This document shows positions 46,218 through 58,433 of a stretch of 64,000 bases of DNA, piece by piece (positions within the stretch are counted from its first letter, which is position 1; each line of letters opens with the position of its first letter). Position numbers and translations under genes: made by a program. The notes under the pieces were generated by a model. The model ran no database searches and was not told where the DNA came from. It saw only the letters and a program-made list of their open reading frames with translations. Origin of the DNA: Ciona intestinalis (taxonomy: Eukaryota; Chordata; Ascidiacea; Phlebobranchia; Cionidae); assembly GCF_000224145.3 (NCBI RefSeq), contig NC_020179.2:3747885-3811884 (forward strand), read 5' to 3'.

Positions 46218-49200
46218 ATGTCAGGACGATTACCGTTGGTTGGTTCCGAAGCAGGTAAACATTTAATTAGAACATAAAATATCGCTCATAAAAAAGCAAC
46301 TGCATTTTATTACAGAGATAAAGGCGGTGCCTATATTGGATATGCAGGAAGATGGACAAGGGTTTGAACGGATATTTGACGTTTTTGAAGAAATTTTTGA
46401 TAATGTTCGAGATTTTCCTGTCGCGATAATTAGCATAGCTGGACCGTTTCGGAAAGGAAAGTCATTTCTATTGAACCTACTCGCACATTACTTGCTGGAG
46501 AACCAGGTACATTTTATTTTCAGCATGCATATCGTATAGGCTAATTGTTACATACTAATACGGTAACACTGTGTCAGAACCATGACGTGCTGGTCCGGGT
46601 AAATCGACGTTAGGGTGAATGAATTTTAAAGTTAAGTGTAAAAACGTCTCACCTGATAATATCACAGCGAGCTTTAAAGGAATATGAAGAACGTTTTCAA
46701 ACAAAGAATTTGTGACCAAGGGGTTACCCACGATACGCCAAAATGGTTCCGATAATACAGATATTTCGAAAGGGTATAGCTATCACGTTAGAACTGTATA
46801 ATAAATGCAAATATGGTTTCTACAGTCACCAACCTGGTTCAAAAATGGCGACACCCAACCTGAAAAGGTTTTTGAGTGGAAAGGAGGCACTGAAAGAAAC
46901 ACGGTTGGAATTCACATCTCAAACAAACCTTTTATGTTGGAAACAAGCGACAATAAGGTATAGGCGTTCTTTGCTAAACCCCAAACGCGAATACTAGTTT
47001 TAGTTTCTTTAATAGAAAGTGGCGGTATTTTTGATGGATACTCAAGGAATGTTCGATTTGAAAACAACAGCCAAAGATTGTTCGACGATATTTGCTTTGA
47101 GTACTTTACTAAGTTCTGTACAAATCTATAACTTGACAGGTCATATTCAGGAGAATGATCTTCAACATTTTGAGGTTGTTTAGTCTTAGGATATTATCAC
47201 AGTTTTTAATTTAAATACTACATCCAATTTACATGAAGTAAAAACGCAAAACCCATCTTTAATGTTGATTGAGCAGTGTTAAAATAACTGATATAAACTA
47301 TTTACAGGTTTTCACGAAATACGCCAAGTATGCTGCGGAAGAGAAGCAACACGTTAATGCATCAACTACACCGTTTCAGGTTCAATTGCATTTTTAAGTC
47401 GTGTAAACAAATGAATATAAAACCTAACAACATTTTTATATAGAGTCTAATATTGCTCATCAGAAACTGGGAAAATGCAGATTTTGAAAGCAGTTTTAAG
47501 GGTGGTGCAAAATACCTTGAAACTGTTATGAAATCTCATATTCAGGAAAACAAATCTGTTCGCCAGAATATAAGCAAATCATTTTCCGAAGTTGCTTGCT
47601 TCCCAATGGAACACCCGGGAAAGAAAGTGGCTAAAAGGAAAGAAAGTGACGACAGTGGAGTTCCCTTAAAGGGTTTTCTTACTTTTATTTATTACAATAT
47701 ATAAATAACAAGAATTTAAAATGAGTAGGGCGATGAAGAATTGAAACAACGGAAATACAGAATTTACGGAATATTTAGAAGTTGTCTATATTTAAATGTT
47801 AATTCATTTACCGCTAACGCAGATATGGATGACGATTTTTTACAACAAGTTGACGAAGTTGCCAGATACTTATTTAGTCCCGATCGATTGGTGATAAAGC
47901 GATTAAACGGAAAAATCGTAACTGGCGAACAATTCATTGACCTTGCTATAGAATATTCAAAAATACTAAGCAGCGGAAAAATGCCGAAAGTGGAAGCTTT
48001 TCATGTGGTAATATTGTGTTTTGAAAGATAAAAATTCATATGGGTTGATCTTGTTATCTGATTAGGCCAGCAAAAAAACTGAGAAGATTAAACAAATCAA
48101 GCAAATTGAAGTAGAGTCCATAGCAGCCATGGAAACGAAGGTTTGTTTGCTTAGCAGTTTAATATTAATCCAATCTGATGCTTTAACAACATACCCTTTG
48201 CAGGTTGGTGGCAAGTACATTGACCCAAAGAAGTTAGGACAACTGCATGATGAACGTCTTGCCGAGGCTTTAAAGAAATTTGACAAAGATGTTGAAGATA
48301 TCTTCGACGATGATGAGAGTAAAACTTACCGAGAGAAAATGGAAGATGTTTTTCGACTTGCACATTTGAGACTATCAGAAAAAAATAAAAAACACAAGGT
48401 AGATTTTGTAGATGCTGCTTCAAATCTGACAATGACTTGTTAATCGGATCATATTCAAAAAATTAATAAATAAATAAAAAACTTAGTTACCGTCATTTAG
48501 TTATCATCGTGTGGCGTGGCAACGACTGTTATAAAACGGGTGAGGGGAGGGTCATGTTTTCTAATCCTTTTGCCAACATACGAGTTGCCACGAAGATAGG
48601 TATTTCGATAAAACTTACAGTTTGATAATCCATAATTCACCCTGTCTTAAATAAGGTTTAATGTTTTGTTTATCATTGAGCAGGGTTCAGTGAAAGTGGA
48701 AATATGCAAACGTGCAGCTGATGCAGCACAAGACTACAAAGTTCAACTCGTGAAAAAGGTATAGGCCTACATCAGTACTCGAGGTGTTTTACGACATGAG
48801 AAAACGCATCTCCAATGCAATTTTCTTGTTTTAAGTTGGCAGACAATGTGAATGAAGAAGACATGGCAATATACGAAAGAGAATTTAAAAGATCTCGATC
48901 CAGTTTTGTGCAGTGGGCAAATCAAACATTCGATGTTTCTGTTGTTGGAGAATGCATGGACGCAATACAACGTATATTCATGCATAAATTTGAAGAGTTT
49001 GAAAGTGAACAATTGAAACACCAAGTAAGATATGTGTGAATATCTTTTGAAATGTCTCTATCGTGTTTCGAACTAATATATTAGGCCTAGATGTTCCGTA
49101 ATATGTTGACTTACGCCGCATATAGTGTAAGAATGATGTTGCAATTGTGCTGGTATGACATGACGATATAGCAAAATTTCAAATTTTAAAAATTCTGCAG

Positions 49201-50639
49201 GAACAAATGGAACTTAAATCAAAAGAAATAATTGAAAAAGCCAAGGAAAAGTACTTGGAAGAAATGCAACAGGTATTCAATATGCCAAGCGTAATTATTT
49301 AAAGCCAAGTGGCAAGCCTGCATTCTTTCTGCTCAATTTTTGTGCGGAGCATTCATTCTTTTGTAATTACGGAAACAAGAAGTGACATTACTTTCAAAGT
49401 GCTCGAAAATTTATATTGGCAAATCCAAATTATTGTTACAGCGAACGTCCGACGGATATAAGGAGAAAGAAGAAATAACCTCTGCTCATGAGCTAGCGAC
49501 CGAGAAGGCCATGGAAGTGGTGAACAACATGAGTGACGGTAAAGCATGGGTCGCTAGATCATCTCGTAGACGACTTTCCTCTGTATTTGACAGTGAGTTT
49601 AAAAACATTCGGGTCGAAAATCAAGCGCGAAAGGTCTGTAATACGTTTCATAGCGAGATAATCGTAATAAAATGTTTTTACAAATTTTTCTGAATTTTTT
49701 TTAACAGGCTGAAACAAAAAACGGTGTCCTTCAGTTACGAACAAGTTTAGCGGAAACTTACTTTACAATTATGACCGAGGTGGGAAGATTCTAATATAAC
49801 TTATTATATGCAAAAAAATGAAACCGTATACGGATAGACAAACTCATTAACTCTATTGAAAGCCCCGTTCTACATCACGCAGACTTTTTACACCACACAG
49901 AACAAAGAAACATACTTGGACGAGCCGAAGCTGGAAAAGATACACCTTGCGACCAAAACATCTACACTAAATGCTTATGACAGAAGAGTGAGACAATCTT
50001 TTAAAGAATATAAACAACATCTCGATGCTCTAACAGAGGACATTGCTGGCCTGTTTGAAAAAGTAAAGGAAATTAACAGGAGTAACAAGGTTGGTTCTGA
50101 ATGTATATATAAAAGCATCATTTTCTACGGCTTCATAAAATTATTACCCTTAACAAATAAATGCTCATTAGATTTCAGAGGAACTGGACAAGTTCTGCAA
50201 GATACTGGCAACGGAGTACTTAAACATGATATGTCGGGTACAGTTACCTTTACCAGTAGTTAGACTCTTAGAGCTAATATTCCCGTTTGAATAGGTTATG
50301 AGCAAACGATATGTGGATTGGGTCATGGTGACAGAAACACACGAGATGTTTACACACGCGATCGAGCTGGAAATAGAAAATGTAGTCGAGAACAAGAATG
50401 TACGAGCACAGTGCATTGCGTTAAGCGAAAAGACACTAAGTGCAAAGTTTGACGAAGCCAAGGCAAGAAGCTCGCTTTGGAATAAGGACGGATCACCCGC
50501 TCATTCTGTTGGAGTGTTCGGAAAAATAGGAAAGAAGCTGGGATTGTTCGCAGGAAAATCTCCAACGAAACTACTGTATCTTGTAAAAGATCTCAAGTCG
50601 ATTGCCCATCTCAAAGCTTTGGGGTTAGGTGGTGAATAA
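46218..50639 (+). CDS. Atlastin-like GB1/RHD3 large GTPase with five helical modules (gene B), RD-to-RN substitution
   Basis: Seventeen exons: 46218-46254, 46316-46506, 46826-46957, 47016-47174, 47308-47379, 47444-47672, 47823-48007, 48066-48140, 48204-48398, 48684-48758, 48836-49024, 49201-49272, 49442-49633, 49708-49779, 49883-50089, 50172-50237, 50295-50639; 830 aa. The GTPase domain (about 15-273) is atlastin-like: P-loop GPFRKGKS (55-62, including the Arg used for catalysis in atlastins), switch I ERNTVGI, switch II DTQG and an HPGKKV stretch. The base-specificity motif reads RN (204-205) instead of RD. Residues 274-335 are a helical segment. Residues 336-830 are five modules, each a 22-25-residue helix exon plus a 63-69-residue exon (the last is longer). 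Atlastins have one such three-helix bundle and then a membrane hairpin; no hydrophobic hairpin is visible here. The C-terminus has an amphipathic-looking segment ([13 protein letters not shown]). Confidence 0.85.
48485..48605 (-). mobile_element. SINE-like fragment in an intron of GTPase gene B
   Basis: tatcatcgtgtggcgtggca, acgactgttataaaacgggt and catacgagttgcc; lies between exons 9 and 10. Confidence 0.6.
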
Positions 50640-51461
50640 ATAACACAGCACGTGTGTACATTAATAGGGTGATTTATTTAAATTAAGGTGATTTACGATC
50701 TAATGAAAACTGTGTATTCTTAAAGCTTATCATTACCGATATGTGTAAATGTATTTATATAATCTGTCGTTCAATGTAAATTATGTTGCACCGAAAAACT
50801 GTGGCGGGCCTTGTTGGAACTGATTGTAATATTATACATATGAAATCATTTTTAATATACGGTAACATCCCTTCAAAATCACCGCTTAAGCAATTTAAAG
50901 CAGGTGCCATAACGTTTAAACTTATACAACACAAGCAGACGGTTGTATATCGAGGGGAACTACTGTGTAAATTGCGACATATCAAACAAATTAAAGCTGA
51001 TAACATTTTGCAAGGTCATGCCTTTCTTCTCATAAAATCGTAAATATACAACATCGGCTGTTTGAAGAACCTATGTTATGCGGATTAACGAGCGTCAAAA
51101 GGTTGTTTTAATAGTTTGGCGTGTTTAAAAAACATGTTTTGTACGGTATAAAAGTTACATGCAAATGATTTATTATTGTGTACATACCAATGCCGCATAT
51201 AGAAATGTTACCGCCGGTCGTTTGGTAAGTCGTAAAAAAGCTTTGGAGTTCTGATCTGTACAAATATTTAAAACCATATAGGCAGCAGACACCAGCATGC
51301 GATAAGACATAATTGCAAGTTCACCATTTATACATGAAGCAAACACAATAGCAGTCAATACTAAAAAAAAGAGTTGTACACAATAAAGCGCTTGTGAAGG
51401 GATAGTTAAATAGTTTGTCGAAAGAACGTTTTTGTTATTTCTGAATAAAATTTTGAACACG
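50640..51461. other. Spacer between GTPase genes B and C; nothing recognised
   Basis: About 820 bp. Two open frames (plus 50783-51043; minus 51173-51520, the latter with a hydrophobic stretch) have no family resemblance or splice support, and the minus one runs over the first exon of gene C. I take both as chance. Confidence 0.45.
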
Positions 51462-54400
51462 ATGGCGGGAATGGAAAGTTTACAAGAATCAATAGAGGGT
51501 AAGTAACGTCTCGTATTCATTTAATATGTGACCTATTTAATAAATCCTAGAGGCAATGGTCAACTCTGGCCTAAATTCAATAGGTTCCCTGGCGTATTTC
51601 GCTAGATAAAGTTGGAACAATCGAAAAAGATTGGAACAGTGAATCATTTCTTATGTTACTTTGCAGAATATAAAGCAGTGCAGATATTACAGATGAATAA
51701 AAAGGGAGAGGGATTTCGATTAAAATATGACGTAATTGAAGAGATTTTTAACGATGTTCGAAACTGCCCTGTTGCAATTATTAGCATAGCGGGTTCATTT
51801 CGAAAAGGAAAATCTTTTATCTTAAGTTTACTGACACAATACCTGCTGTCAAACCAGGTACTCTGTTTGTTTTAATATGAAATTTGTCTAGTTTTATAAT
51901 CTTAACTTAACATTGTAATCGCGCATGTAGATTTGTTTGACATATCAAGGTCACATTTTTGCCAAAATGTGTCACTAACAATGATATTTAAAAGCTATAG
52001 ACAGTACAGTTAAACTCGTTTTACGGTACCAGTTTAAGGAACCCTGTCACTTTTTAAACAGCTTGTGTGAAGGGTCTTCCACATCATATAAGTATTGGCG
52101 GTAGTGGGCCCATATATTAGCCTAAATCTCAGGTTTCATGGTGTGTCACGCCACAGGATATAATATACGCAATACAGAATATATTTTAGAATTTTATCAC
52201 GTTTTGAAGTTTTTTTCATGTACAGTCAAACAGTTTTTTCGACAAAGATGTGTGTGTGATGGACACTTTTAAATGGAGAGGTGGGGTGAAAAGGAACACT
52301 GTCGGTATCCACATAACCAACAAACCGTTTATGTTGACGAATGCAGATGGCGAAGTGAGTGTATTTAAATAAATCGTGATGTGTTATCTCATAGCTTAAC
52401 GGGTGATCTCACACTTTGCTGTATTTGTAGAAGGTTGCTGTATTCCTAATGGACACCCAAGGAACGTTTGATACAAAAACCAGCGCCAAAGACTGCTCGA
52501 TTATATTTGCAATGAGCACCATACTAAGTTCGGTGCAAATCTATAACTTGTCAGGGCAAATTCTAGAAACTGATCTCCAGCACTTGCAAGTATGATGTAC
52601 TGCGACGAACGTAATCATCGATAGGTCATATACATGCTTCTAGCAGTATGTTCAAAGTTAATATTAATACGTTGTGTAGGATGTTTATATCATGTGACTT
52701 GAACGATATATACCTGACTGTAGGTTTAAAGTATATTTATAACAGCTATTAAATAAAATATGCTGTAGTAGTGTGTGCAATAGAATCCTGACGCTTAAAC
52801 GCTTTCCTTTTAGATATTCACAAACTATGCGAAGTATGCAGTGGAAAAGAAAGGACATACGGCCCATTCTGCTTCGCATTTCCAGGTAAGCCATTAAATG
52901 TAAGACATACACAAAACGATATAGCTGACACAGTAGTGGTTCGAGCGTTGACCACCTAACTACTGAAGAAATACCGGCTCCATGCTGCCACCACTATGTG
53001 TGTTTCTTGGACAAGCCGATCAAAGGACATCTCCTAAACCCATTAGTCACGCGAGGAAAAATAAGTGGCATTCATTCCCCAGGGTATTATGTTTTTGATT
53101 CGTAATTGGGAAAATGTGGACTTCGAAAGTGGGTTTGGTGGAGGGGCAAAGTATCTGAAAACTGTGATGGAAGTTCAGGTAGCGGAAAACAAGTCGACAA
53201 GACAAAACTTAAGGAAGAGTTTTTCTGATGTGAGTTGCACTTTGTTTCCACACCCTGGCAAAAAAGTCAGCAGAAGAAAAGCAGAAGAAACAAATAAATT
53301 AAAATTCGCTGGTAACTATATCTACATATATTATCTCATATAGGCCGCACCCAAATCTCATAGGCTCACCCAAATAGAACATTTTCAGCTAAATTGTAAG
53401 TACCAGGTACTTAGCTATTGGCGAGCATTTTAGTATATACTTGCATAAAATGCAGGCTTAAAGTTAAAGGGGTCAACTCATGTGAAGCTAAAACATGAAC
53501 ATCAGAAAAATACGAACTAAGTTAAAGAGTTGCACAAAAATAAATTATATTAAGTGGCATAGGAGTAACTTAAGAAAGTCTGTCAAACTACACCATGCGT
53601 ATAGGCCTACACACTAGGTACCAATATTAAAGCCAATTATAAATTAAACATTTATTCAAATAGATATTGATGAAGATTTTCTAAAAGAGGTGAAAGCACT
53701 CGGGAAGCGTCTGTTTGATAAGGAGAATTTGATAACAAAGACACTTGGTGGATCGGTGGTAACAGGAGACCAACTTACTGCTCTAGCTATAGAATGCACG
53801 AAAATATTTAGCAGCGGAAACATGCCTAAAGTTGGAACTATGGTTGAGGTGAAGTATAGAAGCTACGTTGTTTTCATTAGTAGCAAAACCAAATACTATT
53901 TCAGACCAACGAAAAAGTCGCATTTTTGGGGAAAATTAAACAGTTGGAGGAAGAATACAAACGAAATATGGAAAAGAAAGTTAGTGTTTGCGTTTTCGTA
54001 TCATAGTTATTGAAATACATTGCTGTTCGGCCGGACAGTGCTAACACCTCAAGGAACATGTTAGCACACGGATCGTCTTTAATTGTTGTATTACATCAAA
54101 GTATAGGAGCTGTATGCAATAAAATGCCCTGTAGTGACCCAGGGTATCCGTGTTCGAGCCCTACACACATTAAAACTACAAAGAGAAATGATTGCACTGT
54201 TCGGGCGTGAACGATTTTCTAAACATATTGGTATTTATTAACGCAGGTGGGAGACGATTATATAGATGCAATACTGTTGGAGGAACTTCATAAAGAATGC
54301 CGGGCTAAGGCGTTGAAGGAATACGATACATACGACATCTTTGATAATAAAGAAGAAAGCTCAGCAAACCGGGCAGAGATGGAGAAAAATATTACACTGG

Positions 54401-57400
54401 CATTTCTCAGAATAAGATCCAATAATGATACGAGAAAGGTATTGTGGAAAAGTAGTGCCAAGTTGTATCATCACCTAACGGCACCATTCCTGTTTCAAGG
54501 GGTCTTGGATGCTTTTCATTCGGGAGCAAGCAGTCCGCGCATCGTATGTATATAAACAAGAACTGGACAAGGTATTGTAAGCTATGGTTTATTCGTAAAA
54601 CATTTATCATAGTTTATAAACACTGTTTCTAATAACCATGTATTTCATGTTTGTGTGTTGAAGCAATCTATGATAGCACACCAAAGACATACCGGCGGCG
54701 GTATAATACACCTCATACACCCAATTTCTTTTACAGTATGCAGGTGGAAAATACTTGAACAGTATTGGAGAAGCGGTGGAAAATGCGACATCCAAAGCTT
54801 GCCTCGAGTTTCAGATTTTGACTCGGAAATGCGACAAGCGTCTCGAAGTTCAATGTGACGAAGCTTTTGTAGCTGAAGTTGAATTGAAACATAAAGAGTT
54901 TGAGGAAGAAAACAACACCCGAGGGGTTGGAAACTTAAATTATCCTAAAACTATTCCGTTGCTGATTCTATTACATAAATTTTGAACAGCGCATTTTCAT
55001 GGGGGTTGGAAATAAACGTAAGCTTGAAAATTACGGATGTTTCGTCTGCAAAACAGCGAGATTTCTTTAGAGTATGGCATATGGCATAAACCGAACTGTG
55101 TATTAGTTTACGTGTTTGGTCTATTCTACAAGGTTTGGGAATCCACCTTAAACTTGTTGCATTTCCAGGCGATAGAAGAGAGAGAATTGAATTTATTGGC
55201 GAAAGCGTTATTGAAAAAATATTCATCGAAAATGACCAAGGTATTATACAATTTAATTTATTAAAGAAGTTTTTTTACCTGTACTGAGAAAAAGTACATC
55301 ATATATAGAGTAGGATTGTATATAGATAGTAGGGTGGGGGAAGATGGGACAAGCACATAAGATCCAAATATTTTGTTTTTATACACAATTAACAACGCTC
55401 AACTGGGGTCGTGATAAGCTTTTATAATTTTTTAGTGTTCTTTGTTTACTACCAAACGGGACGAGAAAATCAAATAAAAAGATATCTCATCTTTCCCACG
55501 CTGTATACTATACTTCAGGGAAGGGTGAGTTTTTATAACCACATCAGTAAAATCAAGATATATATATTTATACAGGCTACCAAATGCTACGCCGAAAACC
55601 TAAACAGTATTCACAACGATTTAGTGACACGTGTGTTTTATATGTTTGACAAATCGACGCCCCTTAAAGAGACACAACTTCGATTAAATATTCGAGATGA
55701 GCTACTGACGAGAATTAAGAAACATTTTTGTGCCTTTCAAATGCGAAATCAGGTACGCTCTATATACTTAAAAACTAATTTTACTGCGAAACTGGTTTAA
55801 AAAAACTTGAAACATTTTTTTTTCAATAAAAAGTTCCTTTAAATAATTTTTCAAAAGATTTTATTAAAAACAAACGTCTTTTTAAGAAAACTGAACAGAA
55901 TGAAGTATCAAAGATTGTTGAAAGGGGCATAGAAGACTACAGAGGTAAACTCCAAAACGTAAGTATTTACGTAAATTACACTGATGATTTTTCTGTTTGA
56001 TTTAACGTTATGCATCATAAAAATTGAAATAATTTGCTTGATATTAAGTTAACTCCAGACCGCTACATGAACGAGGACGTAATCAAGAAAGCTCATGCGG
56101 AAGCAACAAAAGCTGCACTTGCAGTTATAGAGGAACTGAGCTCCGACAAGGGAGAGGCAATAACGAAATCAAGCATAGACAAAATAATGATTTTTGCCGA
56201 CTGTGAAGCACAAGCAATGCTAACACAAAATGAATCTTTGAAGGTATTTAGAACAATACACGTTTTATAGTATTATGGCAGCTACCAAAGAAGCTTGCGG
56301 TAAAATATATTACTTTGTATATATTTTAAGGTAATGAACCTTTATACATGCTAATGTATAATGTCAGAGTATTTTCAGGCGCAAATTGTGAACCAATTTT
56401 TCACGAAGCGAGTGTCACTGGGAAAGATATACTTTCAAGATAATTTCTCGGTAACATAATGCTTTATAATTTGATATATACAGCTACGTGTATATAAGTA
56501 TCTGAGTACAACTTTCTTAGAAAATAAAGTGGACATTTCTTTAAACAAAACACAGAACTGTTTGTACAAAATAATGCTAGTTGACATGACACGCTTGCAC
56601 ACACGTCACTGTTTATAATAAGCATAATAGATGGTAATTTAAACAGTTAGTTATAGGTGTGGCCAATCACATTCAAATATAGAGTTATATGGAATTGGAC
56701 ATCAGTCATAACGCGCCTGTATTTTAAGTATTTTTTACCGATTTACAGTTAACACCAAAACGATGTACCATTATATATAGGTAACAACACCAGTATGTTT
56801 CCGAAAGGGAACTCGACGCCAAGCACATAAAGGCCAAAGAGAACGCTTTAAAAATATATCGATCCCATATAAGCCCGCCTGATAAAGAATTTAAGGAACA
56901 CCAGGCCGGCCTGAGTGATGATATCGAAGGTCATTATGCAAGAGTAAAGGCAAACAACTTACGAAACAAGGTGACTTGCATGATAATAATTTGCAGACTA
57001 ACAATGTATCACGCTCTTATCATGGGAAAGCAAATACATTTGCAACGTAGGGTTTTCCATGCAGGAAAACCTGATGTCTAAGCTGCAGCAGTTCTACAAA
57101 ATACTGGCGACTGACTACTTCGACAAAATGTGCGAGGTATATCAATTCATTTATCAAACAAACTCTACCGAGTAATTTACACTGTTATTATTTTGTAGGT
57201 AACGCGAAGACCGTATGCAACTGCCGTAACAGTTACGCAAGTACACGAAAAATTCACAGAAATGTTGATCGAAGAGATAACTGGACATATCCAATTCGCT
57301 GACATCCTATCCGCATGCATTAAAGGGGCACAAGGTGTATTGAATGACAAATTTGAAGATCTAAAACGGGAAAGACGGTCGCTATGGAATGAGGATGGTT

Positions 57401-57570
57401 CTTCGGCAAGCAACATTAAATCATTCGGCTTGCTAGGAGCAATTAAGTGGGAGTTATCTAAATTTGTGGGGACAGAAAATGTGGGTGCGAGGTTGCGGCT
57501 TAAAGTCAGCGATCTGAAGTCACTCGCATATTTGAAGAAGCTCGGGATGAATGAAACAAAACTCGAATGA
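51462..57570 (+). CDS. Atlastin-like GB1/RHD3 large GTPase with six helical modules (gene C), RD-to-RN substitution
   Basis: Nineteen exons: 51462-51498, 51667-51857, 52226-52354, 52431-52589, 52814-52885, 53083-53311, 53664-53848, 53905-53979, 54247-54438, 54500-54571, 54737-54925, 55169-55240, 55576-55752, 55887-55958, 56049-56243, 56379-56450, 56794-56970, 57065-57136, 57199-57570; 912 aa. Exons 1, 2, 4, 5, 6 and 7 equal gene B in length (37, 191, 159, 72, 229, 185). Motifs: P-loop GSFRKGKS, switch I KRNTVGI, switch II DTQG, and RN (203-204) where RD is expected. The C-terminal part holds six modules instead of five. The module ending at 56243 ([17 protein letters not shown]) aligns best with gene B module 3 ([17 protein letters not shown]), so the two genes differ by one module gained or lost. 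No membrane hairpin. The final exon contains the same RSLWN-DGS stretch as gene B and ends in a lysine/leucine-rich tail. Confidence 0.85.
55318..55508 (+). mobile_element. MITE in an intron of GTPase gene C
   Basis: gatagtagggtgggggaaga to the inverse ctcatctttcccacgctgta; lies between exons 12 and 13. Confidence 0.88.
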
Positions 57571-58433
57571 TATCATTGAAATGCATTTGAGCAAACTAAT
57601 AATATCAATATATTTATGAGCATCGAAATAGAACAAACGTTCTATAATTGACAAATTACTTTACATTTACGAGCAAGAACAACTGATGAGAAAATACTGT
57701 ATATGTTCGATTTATCGCTAATATAGGGTGATTAGTTTGAAAGCCTTTATGATCGTGTAGTGATGGTATTGATTATAATATAATATACAAGACGCGTATA
57801 ACCGTCTCATTGCATTTTACCAACTTTATGAAAGTTTGTAACTCACGTTGTAGAAAATTGAATTGAGTGGAATTTATTTAACCTCGAGTCTATAGAGGGC
57901 AACGACACTTGTTATAACCAAGGCGTTGAACACCCTTTAATTGTTAAAACCAAGCTGTAAATTGTATGTGGGCAATAATGTCCCATTACGCACCGAATAT
58001 CTTATTGATATAGTTTACGAGTCGCCCTTATACGTGTCAACCAACTAATTCACTTTAAGTTTTGTGTTTTAGAAAAGAGGGCGTTAACAATTATACAATG
58101 CGAGCGCTTTCGGTGTTTAGAATGCTTGTCTATTCGACGTCGCTCAAATCAACAGTCGGACTCGACATTCACTTTGTAAACATACTGACCAGAGTCGATA
58201 AACAATTGTCGACTATATATATAAATGGCAAAGTACTGGAAGTTCAGATACTTTCTACGCAGTGATAAGTGCAAAGTAAGGGGAAAGATTAAACATAGAA
58301 AGGCCGCATTGGGTAAGAAAGCCAAACCGACACAGCGTATTTTAATTCTTCATACTTATTACAGCTGAGCAGAATAGTTTCTTGTGAGGTACTGGGCTAG
58401 ATTGCTGCTAGTTTCTTTCGCCACCGTATCAAA
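57571..58433. other. Spacer between the GTPase array and the sushi/vWA gene
   Basis: About 860 bp, AT-rich. A SINE-like fragment lies near 57885-57965 (ggcaacgacacttgttataacc). No supported exon; it should hold the promoter of the downstream secreted-protein gene. Confidence 0.45.

Noticed and set aside
51173..51520. 115-codon minus-strand frame with a hydrophobic stretch between GTPase genes B and C
   Set aside because: It overlaps the first exon of gene C antisense, has no recognisable homologue and no promoter or splice evidence.
43603..57570. Bacterial-type defence system or CRISPR-like array in the repeat-rich 43-58 kb part
   Set aside because: The repetition is exon modules of an animal GTPase family with introns and phase-0 junctions, not direct repeats with spacers.
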